The notes: generated by a model from the sequence alone, not told the origin. Counted from the first letter of the stretch, positions 27,213-35,840 are shown. The stretch is 60,323 bases of DNA from Burkholderiales bacterium (GCA_026400275.1 JAPLPK010000053.1:1-60323); one strand, 5' to 3'. A program made the numbers and translations.

Positions 27213-27233
27213 TAGCACAGACGTGCGAAATTT
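27213..27233 (-). promoter_or_regulatory. Operator-like palindrome upstream of the hydrolase gene
   Basis: Contains GCAC-AGAC-GTGC (27215-27226) within TAGCAC-N4-GTGCGAAATTT. It matches the site before tetR (27876-27896) at 17 of 21 positions, and both lie 10-25 bp from a start codon. Confidence 0.65.
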
Positions 27234-27262
27234 AAATAAAAAAACGTGCGCCCGCTTAGGGT

Positions 27263-27865
27263 TCAGGCCTGGTAGCTGGCAACCAGCCGGGTCCAGCTGG
27301 TCTGTGTGCGCTCGATGGCACGCGGGTCGCGCATGAAGCGGGCATCGTGCAGCAGGCCGATGACCAGGCCGTACAACTCGCCCACCAGTTGCTCGGCATC
27401 GGTGTCGGCCCGCAACTGGCCTAGCGTGATGGCTTGCTGCACGGTGCGACGCAGTGCCGCGCGCCAGCCGCTGATGGCTTGCACCAGGTGGTCGCGCAAC
27501 TCGCCTTCCCGGTCGTGCAGCTCAAAGGCACCCGCAGTAAAAATGCAGCCACTGCGTACCTCCACCTGGCAGACCCGCAAGCTCCAGCGCCGCATGATCT
27601 CGTTCAGCCGGGGCAGCCCCCGGGGGAGCTGCATGGCGGGCACAAATACGTCGGCCAGAAAGCGGTGGCCATATTCATCGACGACTGCTTTTTGCAATGC
27701 CTCGCGCGAGCCGATGCGCGAAAACACGCCGCTCTTGGACAGGCCCACGCGGTCTGCCACGGCTTGCAGGCTGATCGCTTCGAGGCCCTGGGCGGCTGCC
27801 AGTTCCATGGCTGCGCCAACGATGGTGGCGCGGGTGAGTTCGCTTTTCTGGGTTTTTGCATCCAT
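27263..27865 (-). CDS. TetR family transcriptional regulator
   Basis: A 200-residue repressor. The N-terminal helix-turn-helix (about residues 12-55: RATIVGAAMELAAAQGLEAI, then LQAVADRVGLSKSGVFSRI) is typical TetR. The C-terminal ligand domain has a TetR_C_6-like pattern (GCIFTAGAFELHDREGELRD, then WRAALRRTVQQAI). The ATG start has a palindrome 11 bp upstream, so autoregulation is likely. The same palindrome precedes the downstream hydrolase gene. The ligand is unknown. Confidence 0.92.
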   Translation of the reverse strand: MDAKTQKSELTRATIVGAAMELAAAQGLEAISLQAVADRVGLSKSGVFSRIGSREALQKAVVDEYGHRFLADVFVPAMQLPRGLPRLNEIMRRWSLRVCQVEVRSGCIFTAGAFELHDREGELRDHLVQAISGWRAALRRTVQQAITLGQLRADTDAEQLVGELYGLVIGLLHDARFMRDPRAIERTQTSWTRLVASYQA

Positions 27866-27875
27866 TCCAAAATAT

Positions 27876-27896
27876 TAGCACGACTGTGCGAAATTT
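27876..27896 (-). promoter_or_regulatory. Operator-like palindrome upstream of tetR
   Basis: GCAC-GACT-GTGC (27878-27889) within TAGCAC-N4-GTGCGAAATTT, just upstream of the tetR start. Partner of the site at 27213-27233. Confidence 0.65.
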
Positions 27897-28037
27897 GAGT
27901 GGATACGGCATTAGGTATTTGCCTGCACGGGTTTGTACCGGTACCGCTTCCGCCAGCCGTACCTATAGTGGCGTAGCACATAACTGACATGTTAGCGTGC
28001 AATCGGAACCTGTCTTACACCTGCCACCCTTCGCTCC

Positions 28038-28463
28038 ATGCTTAAAAACCTGTCGCCCCTGCTGTCTGCCGACCTGCTGCACATCCTTGCCTCCATGGGC
28101 CATGGTGATGAGATCGTGCTGGCAGATGCCAACTTTCCCGCCGCCACGAATGCCAAAAGACTGGTGCGCTTGCCGGGCGTGGACGCGACCCGGGTGCTGG
28201 ATGCCGTGCTGTCGGTGCTGCCCCTGGACAGTTTTGAGCCCCACGCTGCCTTCACCATGCAGGTGGTGGGGGACGCCAGCGCCGTGCCGCCCGCCGTGCA
28301 AGATTTCACCCAGACCTTGCAGCGCCATGGCGAGCAGCCACCGGCCTCGTTAGAGCGCTATGCGTTCTATGCCCGCGCGGCCCAGGCCTTCGCGGTCGTA
28401 GCCACCGGTGAAACCCGGCTGTACGGCAACATCCTGCTCAAAAAAGGCGTGGTGGGTGCGTGA
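28038..28463 (+). CDS. fucU: RbsD/FucU family sugar mutarotase (L-fucose mutarotase-like)
   Basis: A 141-residue cytoplasmic mutarotase that interconverts sugar anomers for a catabolic pathway. The N-terminus MLKNLSPLLSADLLHILASM and the active-site region GHGDEIVLADANFP are diagnostic of FucU/RbsD. The C-terminal Tyr-containing motif ETRLYGNILLKKGV is also present. It opens an operon of regulator, aldolase and sugar ABC transporter genes. The true sugar is not proven; L-fucose or a related deoxy/aldose sugar is an inference from the family. Confidence 0.9.
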   Translation: MLKNLSPLLSADLLHILASMGHGDEIVLADANFPAATNAKRLVRLPGVDATRVLDAVLSVLPLDSFEPHAAFTMQVVGDASAVPPAVQDFTQTLQRHGEQPPASLERYAFYARAAQAFAVVATGETRLYGNILLKKGVVGA

Positions 28464-29143
28464 TGGCAACCGTCAGCCCAGAGCCCACCAGCCAGCGTGC
28501 CCGCGCTTACCAGGGCTTTACCCAGCAAATTCTCAGCGGCAGCATCCGGCCCGGCCAGTTCGTCTCGCAGCGCGAGTTGATGACCCTACTGGACATGCCA
28601 CTGGGCGCGGTGCGCGAGATGATTCCACGTCTGGAAGCCGGCGGCCTGGTGAAGACCGTGCCACAGCGTGGCCTGCAGATCGCCCATGTGGACTTGAAGC
28701 TGGTGCGCAACGCCTTCCAGGTGCGTAGCCTGATCGAGCGTGAGGCGGTGCGGCATTTCACCAGCAGCGTCAGCGACGCCGAACTGGAGGCCATCACCGC
28801 CAGCCACCAGGACATCCTGCAGCGCGCCAGCGCCGACCAGCCCGATGCCACTTTGCTGGACGACGCCCAGGCGGTGGACTGGGGCCTGCACGACCGCATG
28901 GTGGATGCGCTAGGCAACGAAATCATCTCCGAGATCTACCGCGTGAACAGCCTGCGCGTGCGCCTGATCAAGCTGGAGCAAAGCGTGATCACCCCGGCCC
29001 GCCTGATACCCGCCATGCAGGAACACCTGCGCTTCATCGCCGCCTTGCAGCAGCGCGACGCCGTTGCCGCAGAGCAATTGCTGGAGGTACACCTGGACAG
29101 CGCGCGCCACCGCGTGCTGACGGTGGACCATCCCATCGCCTAA
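28463..29143 (+). CDS. GntR family transcriptional regulator (FadR/FCD type)
   Basis: A 226-residue regulator. The N-terminal winged helix is at about residues 12-75 (YQGFTQQILSGSIRPGQFVS, MPLGAVREMIPRLEAGGLV). The C-terminal FCD ligand domain includes LIEREAVRHFTSSV and metal-binding-type histidines. The ATG overlaps the fucU stop by one base (TGATG); a GTG one codon earlier is equally possible. Located inside the sugar operon, it probably represses it in response to a sugar-acid intermediate. Confidence 0.92.
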   Translation: MATVSPEPTSQRARAYQGFTQQILSGSIRPGQFVSQRELMTLLDMPLGAVREMIPRLEAGGLVKTVPQRGLQIAHVDLKLVRNAFQVRSLIEREAVRHFTSSVSDAELEAITASHQDILQRASADQPDATLLDDAQAVDWGLHDRMVDALGNEIISEIYRVNSLRVRLIKLEQSVITPARLIPAMQEHLRFIAALQQRDAVAAEQLLEVHLDSARHRVLTVDHPIA

Positions 29144-29175
29144 CCCACTCACAACCGACCCACAGGAGCACTTTT

Positions 29176-30090
29176 TTGACACACGCTATCAAGGGCCTGT
29201 GGCCCGCCTTGTTGATGCCTTTCGACGCCAGCGGCCAGCTCGATCTACCACGTACCCTGGCACACATCCAGCGCATGCTGGCGGCGGGCTGTGACGGTGT
29301 GACGCTGTTCGGCACTACCGGCGAAGGCCTGTCGTTCAGCATGGCCGAGCGCAGAAGCTTGCTGGAGGCGGTGCTGGCCAGCGGCGTGCGCCCCGACCAG
29401 ATCGTCGTCACCATCTCGGCCTGTGCGCTGGCCGAGGCGATTGAACTGGGCCGCCACGCGATCGCGCTGGGCTGCACGCGCCAGCTGCTGATGCCGCCGT
29501 TCTTCTTCAACCACCCGCGCGAGGCGGGCGTGGTGTCCGCCGTCAGCCAGGTCATCCGTGGCATAGGCTCGGACGATTTGCGCGTGCTGCTGTACCACTT
29601 CCCCTCGCTGAGCAATGTGACCTTCACGCACGCGGCGGTGGCCGAGCTGATGCGCCTGCATCCGAAGCAGGTAGTTGGTTTCAAGGACAGCGCCGGTGAT
29701 CTGGCGCATTCCCTGGACACCATCAAGGCATTTCCCAAGCTGGCGATTCTGGTCGGCTCGGAAGCGCATATTGCGACTGCCATGCGCGCCGGCAGCCCGG
29801 GCTCCATCAATGGCCTGTCGAACCTGGCACCGCATCTGATCAGCCGTGTCATGCGCAACCCCGAGGCCGCGTCCACTGCCGACGAGGCGCTGATCCTGGA
29901 CCTGCTGAAGCTGCTGAGCCTGATGCCGAACATGCCCTTCGTCAGCGCCTACAAAACCGCCTTGGCTGAGCAGACCGGTGACGACACCTGGCTGAATGTG
30001 CGTGCCCCGCTGACCCCGCTGGATAACACCGAGGCGCAGGCAGTGCGTGCCGCGTACCGTGCGCTTGGCCTGAACGCCGCAACTCTGTAG
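29176..30090 (+). CDS. Dihydrodipicolinate synthase family aldolase (sugar-acid aldolase-like)
   Basis: A 304-residue class I aldolase of the DapA/NanA family. The pyruvate-binding loop FGTTGEG, the active-site Tyr in LLYHFPS (about residue 138) and the Schiff-base Lys in VVGFKDSAGD (about residue 165) are all present. It starts with TTG at 29176, supported by AGGAG at 29164-29168. In this operon it more likely cleaves a 2-keto-3-deoxy sugar acid to pyruvate and an aldehyde than makes lysine. That substrate is inference. Confidence 0.88.
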   Translation: MTHAIKGLWPALLMPFDASGQLDLPRTLAHIQRMLAAGCDGVTLFGTTGEGLSFSMAERRSLLEAVLASGVRPDQIVVTISACALAEAIELGRHAIALGCTRQLLMPPFFFNHPREAGVVSAVSQVIRGIGSDDLRVLLYHFPSLSNVTFTHAAVAELMRLHPKQVVGFKDSAGDLAHSLDTIKAFPKLAILVGSEAHIATAMRAGSPGSINGLSNLAPHLISRVMRNPEAASTADEALILDLLKLLSLMPNMPFVSAYKTALAEQTGDDTWLNVRAPLTPLDNTEAQAVRAAYRALGLNAATL

Positions 30091-30113
30091 AACAAAAAGT
30101 AGGAGACAAAGAC

Positions 30114-31430
30114 ATGACACGTTCCATACCTCGCCCCACCAACTTGCAGGCCGCAGCCGGTGCCACCGCGCTGGCCGGCTTACCCACCAGCCAAGCCCAA
30201 GGTGCATTCGACTGGAAGCGCTACAGCGGCCAGAGCATCGAGGTGCATCTGATCAAAAGCCCGCGCGGCGAGTTGCTGCAAAAGTACCAAAAAGAATTCG
30301 AAGAGCTGACCGGTATCAAGGTCGGCGCCGAGCAGGTGCCCGAGCAGCAGTCGCGCCAGAAGACGGTGATCGAGTTCAACTCCGGCAAGACCAGTTTTGA
30401 CGTGGTGCACCTGAGCTACCACGTGCAAAAACGCCAGTTCGCCAAAGGCAAATGGATGGAGGATTTGCGCAGCATGTTTGCCAATGCGGCGGCCCCTGAT
30501 TTCGACCTGAAAGACTTTTCGTCAGGCGGCATGTTCTACGCAACCCAGAGCGACGGCCGCATCGACAGCCTGCCGTTCAACCTCGACCCCTGGGTGCTGT
30601 ACTGGAACAAGGAACTCTTCGCCGCCAAGGGCGTGGCCTACCCTACCAGCTATGCCGACATCGTCAACGCAGCCAAGAAGCTGCATGACCCGGCCAATGG
30701 CGTGGTGGGATTCGTCGGGCGGGGTTTGAAGAATGCCAACGTGCCTTTGTGGACCGGCTTTTTCCTGGGCTTTGGCGGCCAGTTTTTCGACGCTGCGGGC
30801 AAGCTGCTGACCGACTCGCCAGAAGCCTTGGCTTCGGCCAATATGTACCGCGACCTGCTGAAGAACACCGGCCCAGCCGGTGTGGCTGGCTACAACTGGA
30901 ACGAGGCGCAAAGCCTGTTCCTGCAGGGCAAGGCCGCGATGTGGATCGACGGCTCCGGCTTTGCGCCGCCGCTGGAAGACGCGGCCAAGTCCAAGGTGGT
31001 GGGCAAGGTGGGTTACGGCGTCATGCCAACCGGCCCCAAGCTACAGGTCTCGCCCACCTTTGGTGACGGCATTGGCGTGTCGGCCTATTCCAGCAAAAAG
31101 GGCCCAGCCTGGTACTACATCCAATGGGCCACCGGCAAGGCCATGCAGGCCCGCATGCTGGCAACCGCATCCGGTGCGCCGGTGCGCTTGTCGGCTTACT
31201 CGAATGCCGAGGCGATTGCCAACCTCAAGGTACCGCCAGAGTGGCTGTCTGCTGTGGCGGGCTCGCTGAAGATTGCCCGTCCTGGTCTGCCCATCATCGA
31301 GCCGGTGAACGAGTTCCGCGATGTGTTCGGCATAGCGCTGAGCAACATGCTCAGCGGCGGCGATGTGGCGGCCGAGCTGAAGAAAGCCACGGCAGACTTC
31401 GCCCCGGTGGCGGCCAAAGCCGACGCCTGA
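30114..31430 (+). CDS. Extracellular sugar-binding protein of ABC transporter
   Basis: A 438-residue family 1-type solute-binding protein that should deliver a sugar to the two following permeases. It has the SBP fold signatures (LQKYQKEFEELTGIKV, LPFNLDPWVLYWNKELF, KAAMWIDGSGFAPPL). The N-terminus (IPRPTNLQAAAGATALAGLP) looks like an eroded twin-arginine signal: the position where relatives carry RR reads RP, and the hydrophobic core is weak. Export route is therefore uncertain. ATG start with AGGAG upstream (30101-30105). Confidence 0.9.
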   Translation: MTRSIPRPTNLQAAAGATALAGLPTSQAQGAFDWKRYSGQSIEVHLIKSPRGELLQKYQKEFEELTGIKVGAEQVPEQQSRQKTVIEFNSGKTSFDVVHLSYHVQKRQFAKGKWMEDLRSMFANAAAPDFDLKDFSSGGMFYATQSDGRIDSLPFNLDPWVLYWNKELFAAKGVAYPTSYADIVNAAKKLHDPANGVVGFVGRGLKNANVPLWTGFFLGFGGQFFDAAGKLLTDSPEALASANMYRDLLKNTGPAGVAGYNWNEAQSLFLQGKAAMWIDGSGFAPPLEDAAKSKVVGKVGYGVMPTGPKLQVSPTFGDGIGVSAYSSKKGPAWYYIQWATGKAMQARMLATASGAPVRLSAYSNAEAIANLKVPPEWLSAVAGSLKIARPGLPIIEPVNEFRDVFGIALSNMLSGGDVAAELKKATADFAPVAAKADA

Positions 31431-31514
31431 TCCGGCAGCCCGCGCACCTTAGCGCGGCTTGTTTTCACCCGTCCCTTGTGTGCGCTCTTTGCAGCGCACG
31501 TGGAGTCTGTTGGC

Positions 31515-32378
31515 ATGCGCAAGCTTTCGCCTTTTTTATGGTTCATCCTGCCCGCCGTGGTGGTGATCACGGCAGTGATCGTCTTCCCCTGGATGTTCAC
31601 GCTATGGATGAGCCTGTTCGACTGGAAGATCGGCTCCAAAGCCACGTTTGCCGGCCTGGGCAATTACGCCGAATTGATGGGCAATACGCGCTTTCTGGAG
31701 TCGATTGCCCACACGTTGATCTTCACCGCGCTGGCCGTGGCGGGGCCGCTGGTGTTGGGTACCGCCGCCGCGCTGGTGTTCAACCAGAAGTTCGCCTGGC
31801 GCGGATTTTGGCGCGGTGCTTTTGTGCTGCCCATGATGGCTACGCCGGTCGCCATTGCCCTGGTGTGGGTGATGATGTTCCACCCGCAGCAGGGCGTGCT
31901 GAACTATCTGCTGTCCCTGGTCGGCATAGGCCCCAGTGAATGGGTGTACTCACCCAAGCTGGCCATTCTGTGCCTGGTGATGGTGGACGTGTGGCAATGG
32001 ACACCACTGGTCATGCTGATCGTGCTGGGCGGCCTTGCCTCCTTGCCCACCGACCCATTTGAGGCCGCCTACATGGAGGGCGCCAGCCGCTGGCAGACCT
32101 TCCGCTACGTCACCTTTCCGCTGTTGCTGCCCTTCATCCTGGTGGCTGCCGTTGTGCGGCTGATCGACGCGCTGAAGACCTTTGACACCATCTACGTCAT
32201 CACCCAGGGCGGGCCGGGTACATCGACCGAGACCATCAACATCTACCTGTACCTGCAGGCGTTTTCGTTCTACCAGATAGGCAAATCGTCGGCCGTGGTG
32301 GTGGTGTTCTTTGTCTTGGTCGTGGCTCTTTCCATGCTTCTCTTCTGGCTACGCGAGCGTTCCAAATATTATGAATAA
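31515..32378 (+). CDS. Sugar ABC transporter permease (MalF/UgpA-like)
   Basis: A 287-residue inner-membrane permease with six helices, beginning MRKLSPFLWFILPAVVVI. The EAA loop DPFEAAYMEGASRWQTFRYV is at about residues 178-197 and contacts the ATPase. The gene overlaps the next permease by 8 bp. I use the ATG at 31515; the upstream in-frame extension is not conserved in type. It forms a heterodimeric channel with the second permease. Confidence 0.93.
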   Translation: MRKLSPFLWFILPAVVVITAVIVFPWMFTLWMSLFDWKIGSKATFAGLGNYAELMGNTRFLESIAHTLIFTALAVAGPLVLGTAAALVFNQKFAWRGFWRGAFVLPMMATPVAIALVWVMMFHPQQGVLNYLLSLVGIGPSEWVYSPKLAILCLVMVDVWQWTPLVMLIVLGGLASLPTDPFEAAYMEGASRWQTFRYVTFPLLLPFILVAAVVRLIDALKTFDTIYVITQGGPGTSTETINIYLYLQAFSFYQIGKSSAVVVVFFVLVVALSMLLFWLRERSKYYE

Positions 32379-33201
32379 CACCCGTGACCGCCTACGCGAC
32401 AAGCTGCTGCTGGGCTTGTGTGTGTTCCTGCTGGTGTCTCCCGCTATCAGCTTCTTTGTATGGATGCTGTCGCTGGCATTCAAGAACGAGGTGGACAACC
32501 TGGCCTACCCGCCGGTGTTCATTCCCAGCCCGCCCACGTTGGACAACTTCGTCAAGGTGTTCGACAGCGGGCCGTTCTTCCAGTACCTGCTGAACAGCAT
32601 CATGGTGTCGGGCACCGCGACTATCGTGGCCTTGCTGATCGGTGTGCCTGCCGGCTACGGCGTGGCGCGCATGAAGGCGCGCAAGCTGCTGATGGTGATT
32701 TTGATTGCCCGGATGACGCCGGCCATCAGCTTTTTGATCCCGCTGTTCACGCTGTTCCAGGCGCTGGGCCTGACGGGTACCTTGGCGCCGGTGATCATCA
32801 CCCATCTGGTGATCACCGTGCCCATCATGGTCTACATCGTGTCGGGCTATTTCGAGACCTTGCCCATTGAGCTGGAAGAGGCTGCCGTGGTCGATGGCTG
32901 CTCGCCCTGGCAGCGTTTCCGCCACATCGCGCTGCCGCTGGCGCGGCCAGGCATCACGGTGGCGGGCATTCTGGCCTTCATCTTTTCGTGGAACAACTTC
33001 ATCTTCGGCGCGGTGCTGGCCGGGCGTGAAACCCGCACGCTGCCGGTCGCCATCTACAACGTGCTGACCTTCGAGCAGATCGCCTGGGGCCCGTTGGCCG
33101 CGGCGGCCTTGCTGGTCACCTTGCCGGTGCTGATCCTTACGCTGCTGATCCAAAAGGAAATCGTCGGCGGCCTGACGGCCGGCGGCGTCAAGGGCGGTTA
33201 A
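32371..33201 (+). CDS. Sugar ABC transporter permease (MalG/UgpE-like)
   Basis: A 276-residue inner-membrane permease, the second half of the sugar channel. It starts MNNTRDRLRDKLLLGLCVFL. The EAA loop ELEEAAVVDGCSPWQRFRHI is at about residues 168-187, followed by ALPLARPGI. The ATG is 8 bp inside the end of the first permease gene, implying translational coupling. Confidence 0.93.
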   Translation: MNNTRDRLRDKLLLGLCVFLLVSPAISFFVWMLSLAFKNEVDNLAYPPVFIPSPPTLDNFVKVFDSGPFFQYLLNSIMVSGTATIVALLIGVPAGYGVARMKARKLLMVILIARMTPAISFLIPLFTLFQALGLTGTLAPVIITHLVITVPIMVYIVSGYFETLPIELEEAAVVDGCSPWQRFRHIALPLARPGITVAGILAFIFSWNNFIFGAVLAGRETRTLPVAIYNVLTFEQIAWGPLAAAALLVTLPVLILTLLIQKEIVGGLTAGGVKGG

Positions 33202-33226
33202 CCATTTTTCGCAAAGAACACACTCC

Positions 33227-34291
33227 ATGGCATCCGTAACCCTCTCCGGCATTGAGAAATCCTTTGCCAATACCCAAGTCATCAAAGGCGTGGACATCTC
33301 CATTGGCGACGGTGAATTCGCCGTCTTCGTCGGCCCCAGCGGCTGCGGAAAATCTACCCTGCTGCGCATGCTGGCCGGGCTGGACGCACCCAGCGCAGGC
33401 CAGATCCGCATAGGCGACAAGGTGGTCAACGACCTGCCGCCCAAGGAGCGCGGCATCTCCATGGTGTTCCAGACCTATGCGCTGTACCCGCACATGACGG
33501 TGGAGGCGAATATGGGCTTCGGCCTGATGATTGCCGGCACCCCCCAGGGCACCATCGCCAGCAAGGTGGCCGGCGCTGCCAAGATGCTGGGCCTGGACAA
33601 GATGCTGGACCGCTTGCCGCGCCAACTGTCCGGCGGCCAACGCCAGCGCGTGGCTATGGGCCGGGCCATGGTGCGCGACCCGCAGGTGTTTCTGTTCGAC
33701 GAGCCGCTGAGCAACCTGGACGCCAAGCTGCGGGTGCAGATGCGCACCGAAATCCGCGCCCTGCACCAGCGCCTGAAGACCACCTCCATCTACGTGACCC
33801 ACGACCAGATCGAAGCCATGACCATGGCCGACCGCATCATCGTGCTGCGCGACGGCAAGGTGGAGCAGATCGGCACCCCGGCCGAGCTGTACGACCGACC
33901 GTGCAACAGCTTCGTAGCCACCTTCATCGGCTCGCCTGCTATGAATATAGTAGCTGCCGGCGCAGATAATACCTGCGCCAGAGCCTATTTTGGTGGTCAG
34001 GTTCTATTGGAAGACCGGTTTGCCACCCTGGGCCAGCGCCGCGTGCTGCTGGGCTTGCGCCCCGAGCATTTGCAGGTGCGCCCGGCAGGCGAGGCCCACG
34101 GCATACCTTGCGAGGTGAAGGTGGTGGAGTTCAGCGGTGCCGACACCTTGCTGACCTGCGAAGCCCAGGGCCAGCCCATCCAGGCCCTGGTGCATGACCG
34201 CTTGCTGGTGAAGTCGGGCGACAACATCACGCTGGCGATTGCTGCCGAGCGGGTCCACGTGTTTGACGAGGCTACGCAGCAGCGCTTGTAG
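33227..34291 (+). CDS. Sugar ABC transporter ATP-binding protein (UgpC/MalK type)
   Basis: A 354-residue ATPase energising the sugar importer. Walker A GPSGCGKST is at residues ~38-46, then the signature LSGGQRQRV, Walker B VFLFDEPLSNLD and switch His (YVTHDQIEAMT). The C-terminal OB-fold regulatory domain follows (VLLGLRPEHLQV). Right after GSPAMN (residue ~238), about 18 residues are encoded by an antisense palindromic repeat copy without loss of frame. This is the last gene of the sugar operon; it converges with the MocR gene at a 1-bp gap. Confidence 0.94.
   Translation: MASVTLSGIEKSFANTQVIKGVDISIGDGEFAVFVGPSGCGKSTLLRMLAGLDAPSAGQIRIGDKVVNDLPPKERGISMVFQTYALYPHMTVEANMGFGLMIAGTPQGTIASKVAGAAKMLGLDKMLDRLPRQLSGGQRQRVAMGRAMVRDPQVFLFDEPLSNLDAKLRVQMRTEIRALHQRLKTTSIYVTHDQIEAMTMADRIIVLRDGKVEQIGTPAELYDRPCNSFVATFIGSPAMNIVAAGADNTCARAYFGGQVLLEDRFATLGQRRVLLGLRPEHLQVRPAGEAHGIPCEVKVVEFSGADTLLTCEAQGQPIQALVHDRLLVKSGDNITLAIAAERVHVFDEATQQRL
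33938..33990 (-). repeat. Palindromic repeat copy R4, in frame inside the sugar ABC ATPase gene
   Basis: Antisense copy: GCTATGAATATAGTAGCTGC, then GGCGCAGATAATACCTGCGCC and AGAGCC. The element core is nearly perfect. It encodes residues ~238-255 at the start of the C-terminal regulatory domain. Confidence 0.85.
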
Positions 34292-34292
34292 T

Positions 34293-35744
34293 TCAGCCCA
34301 GCTTGCGGACGATGGCCGCGAGCTTCTTCACCGCCGCCTCCATCTGCTCCACCGGCACCTGGGCATAGCCCAGCATCAGGCCGTTCCACACCGGGCCGCC
34401 GCCTACGGAGTGGGCGCTCAAGGGGTGGGCGACTATGCCTTTTTGCAGCGCCTGGGTGCTCACAGTCACGTCGGAAATCGCGGCGTCCAGCACCAGTGCC
34501 AGGTGCATGCCGGCCGAGCCACCGTGCACGCTGGCCACATCGCCCAGCTGCCGTTGCAGCGCGCTGCGCAGGGCATCGCGCCGCTGCCGGTACAGCCTGC
34601 GCATGCGGCGCAAATGCGTGGCGAACTGGCCGCTGCGTAAAAACTCCGCCAGGGCCAACTGGTCGGCGGCGCGGCCACGGGGCACCGACTGCGTGACCAG
34701 CCGCTGCAGCGGCTCCACCAGGTTCTGCGGCACCACCATGAAGCCGATGCGCAGCGCCGGAAACATGGTTTTGCTGAAGGTGCCCAGGTACAGCACCGGC
34801 GCGTCGGGCTGCAGGCCCTGCATCGCGGCCAGCGGCGGGCCGTCATGGCGAAATTCGCTGTCGTAGTCGTCCTCAATCAGCAGCGCGCCCGCTGTCTGGG
34901 CCTGCTCGATCAGGGCAAGCCGCCGCGCCAGGCTGAGCACGCTGCCCAACGGGTACTGGTGCGAGGGTGTGGCGTAGACCAGCTTCGGTGCATGCTGGCG
35001 CCAGTCGGCAGCGCTGGGGGCCATGCCGTCGGTATCCACCGGAATGCCGTGGACGCGCAGCTCGGCCGCTTTGAACGCGGTGAGCGCGCCGCGGTAGCCG
35101 GGGTTCTCCAGCCACACGGTGTCGCCCGCATCGGCAAAGGCGTGGGCGCACAGGTCCAGGCTGCTTTGCGTGCCATCGGTGATGAAGACCTGGCGCGCCT
35201 CGCAGACCACGCCGCGCGAGGCGCGCAGATGCTCTGCAATGGCCTCGCGCAGTGCGGGTTGGCCCGCTGGCCCGCCGTAGTTCAGCTGCACGGTGGACAT
35301 GCTGCGCCAGGCCTTTTCCACCAGGCGCCGCCAAGCTGGCAGCGGGAAGTCGGCCAGCGCCGGCACGCCGGGCACGAAGGCGCCCATCAACTGGGCTTCG
35401 GGCAGGGGTTCGGTGGTTTGGGCGCGCCGCGACAGGCTGGGTGACGGCTGGGCCGGGCGGGCGCATGGTGCGGCGCGGGCGACGGCCATGTCTGCCACCA
35501 CGGTGCCGCGCCGGTCTGGCTGCACATAGCCTTCGGTAGCCAGTTGCTCGTACGCATACAGCACGGTGTTGCGCGACACGCCCAGGTCGCTGGCCAGTTG
35601 CCGCGTCGCCAGCAGACGCGTACCGGTGCCCAACGTGCCGTTGCGGATGGCCGCACGCAGGCAGGCATGCAGCAGGCGCTGGCGCGACCAGCCCTGCTGT
35701 GCATGGTCTTGGCTGAATTGCGCGAACAGCACGGAGTAGTCCAT
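34293..35744 (-). CDS. MocR/GabR-type regulator (GntR HTH fused to aminotransferase fold)
   Basis: A 483-residue fusion. The N-terminal GntR winged helix spans about residues 12-80 (RLLATRQLASDLGVSRNTVL, YAYEQLATEGYVQ). A PLP-dependent aminotransferase-like domain follows, with the Lys in YLGTFSKTMFPALRIGF and GLMLGYAQV at the end. Such proteins sense PLP or amino compounds. The gene diverges from a PNPOx-like flavoprotein gene. A palindrome between them (35771-35790) is a candidate operator, so the neighbour is the likely target. ATG start at 35744. Confidence 0.92.
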   Translation of the reverse strand: MDYSVLFAQFSQDHAQQGWSRQRLLHACLRAAIRNGTLGTGTRLLATRQLASDLGVSRNTVLYAYEQLATEGYVQPDRRGTVVADMAVARAAPCARPAQPSPSLSRRAQTTEPLPEAQLMGAFVPGVPALADFPLPAWRRLVEKAWRSMSTVQLNYGGPAGQPALREAIAEHLRASRGVVCEARQVFITDGTQSSLDLCAHAFADAGDTVWLENPGYRGALTAFKAAELRVHGIPVDTDGMAPSAADWRQHAPKLVYATPSHQYPLGSVLSLARRLALIEQAQTAGALLIEDDYDSEFRHDGPPLAAMQGLQPDAPVLYLGTFSKTMFPALRIGFMVVPQNLVEPLQRLVTQSVPRGRAADQLALAEFLRSGQFATHLRRMRRLYRQRRDALRSALQRQLGDVASVHGGSAGMHLALVLDAAISDVTVSTQALQKGIVAHPLSAHSVGGGPVWNGLMLGYAQVPVEQMEAAVKKLAAIVRKLG

Positions 35745-35770
35745 CGTGGCCCTAGAAAATGAAGCGTCAA

Positions 35771-35790
35771 TGGTTCTAATTTTGGAACCA
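35771..35790. promoter_or_regulatory. Candidate operator between MocR and PNPOx-like genes
   Basis: TGGTTC (35771-35776), 8-bp spacer, GAACCA (35785-35790). A perfect 6-bp inverted repeat in the divergent intergenic region, 27 bp from the mocR start and 50 bp from the other. Confidence 0.45.
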
Positions 35791-35840
35791 CAAAAAATTA
35801 TAGTGCGCAGCCTTTTACTCAATTCTTGGAAACCTGCCCC

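Noticed and set aside
27213-27233. The TAGCAC palindrome as a copy of the dispersed repeat
   Set aside because: It lacks the GCGCAGG core and the tail; it matches only the tetR-upstream site, fitting an operator better.
27981-27994. TAAC-N6-GTTA inverted repeat before fucU as a GntR operator
   Set aside because: Only four paired bases per arm and no second copy in the region; too weak to call.
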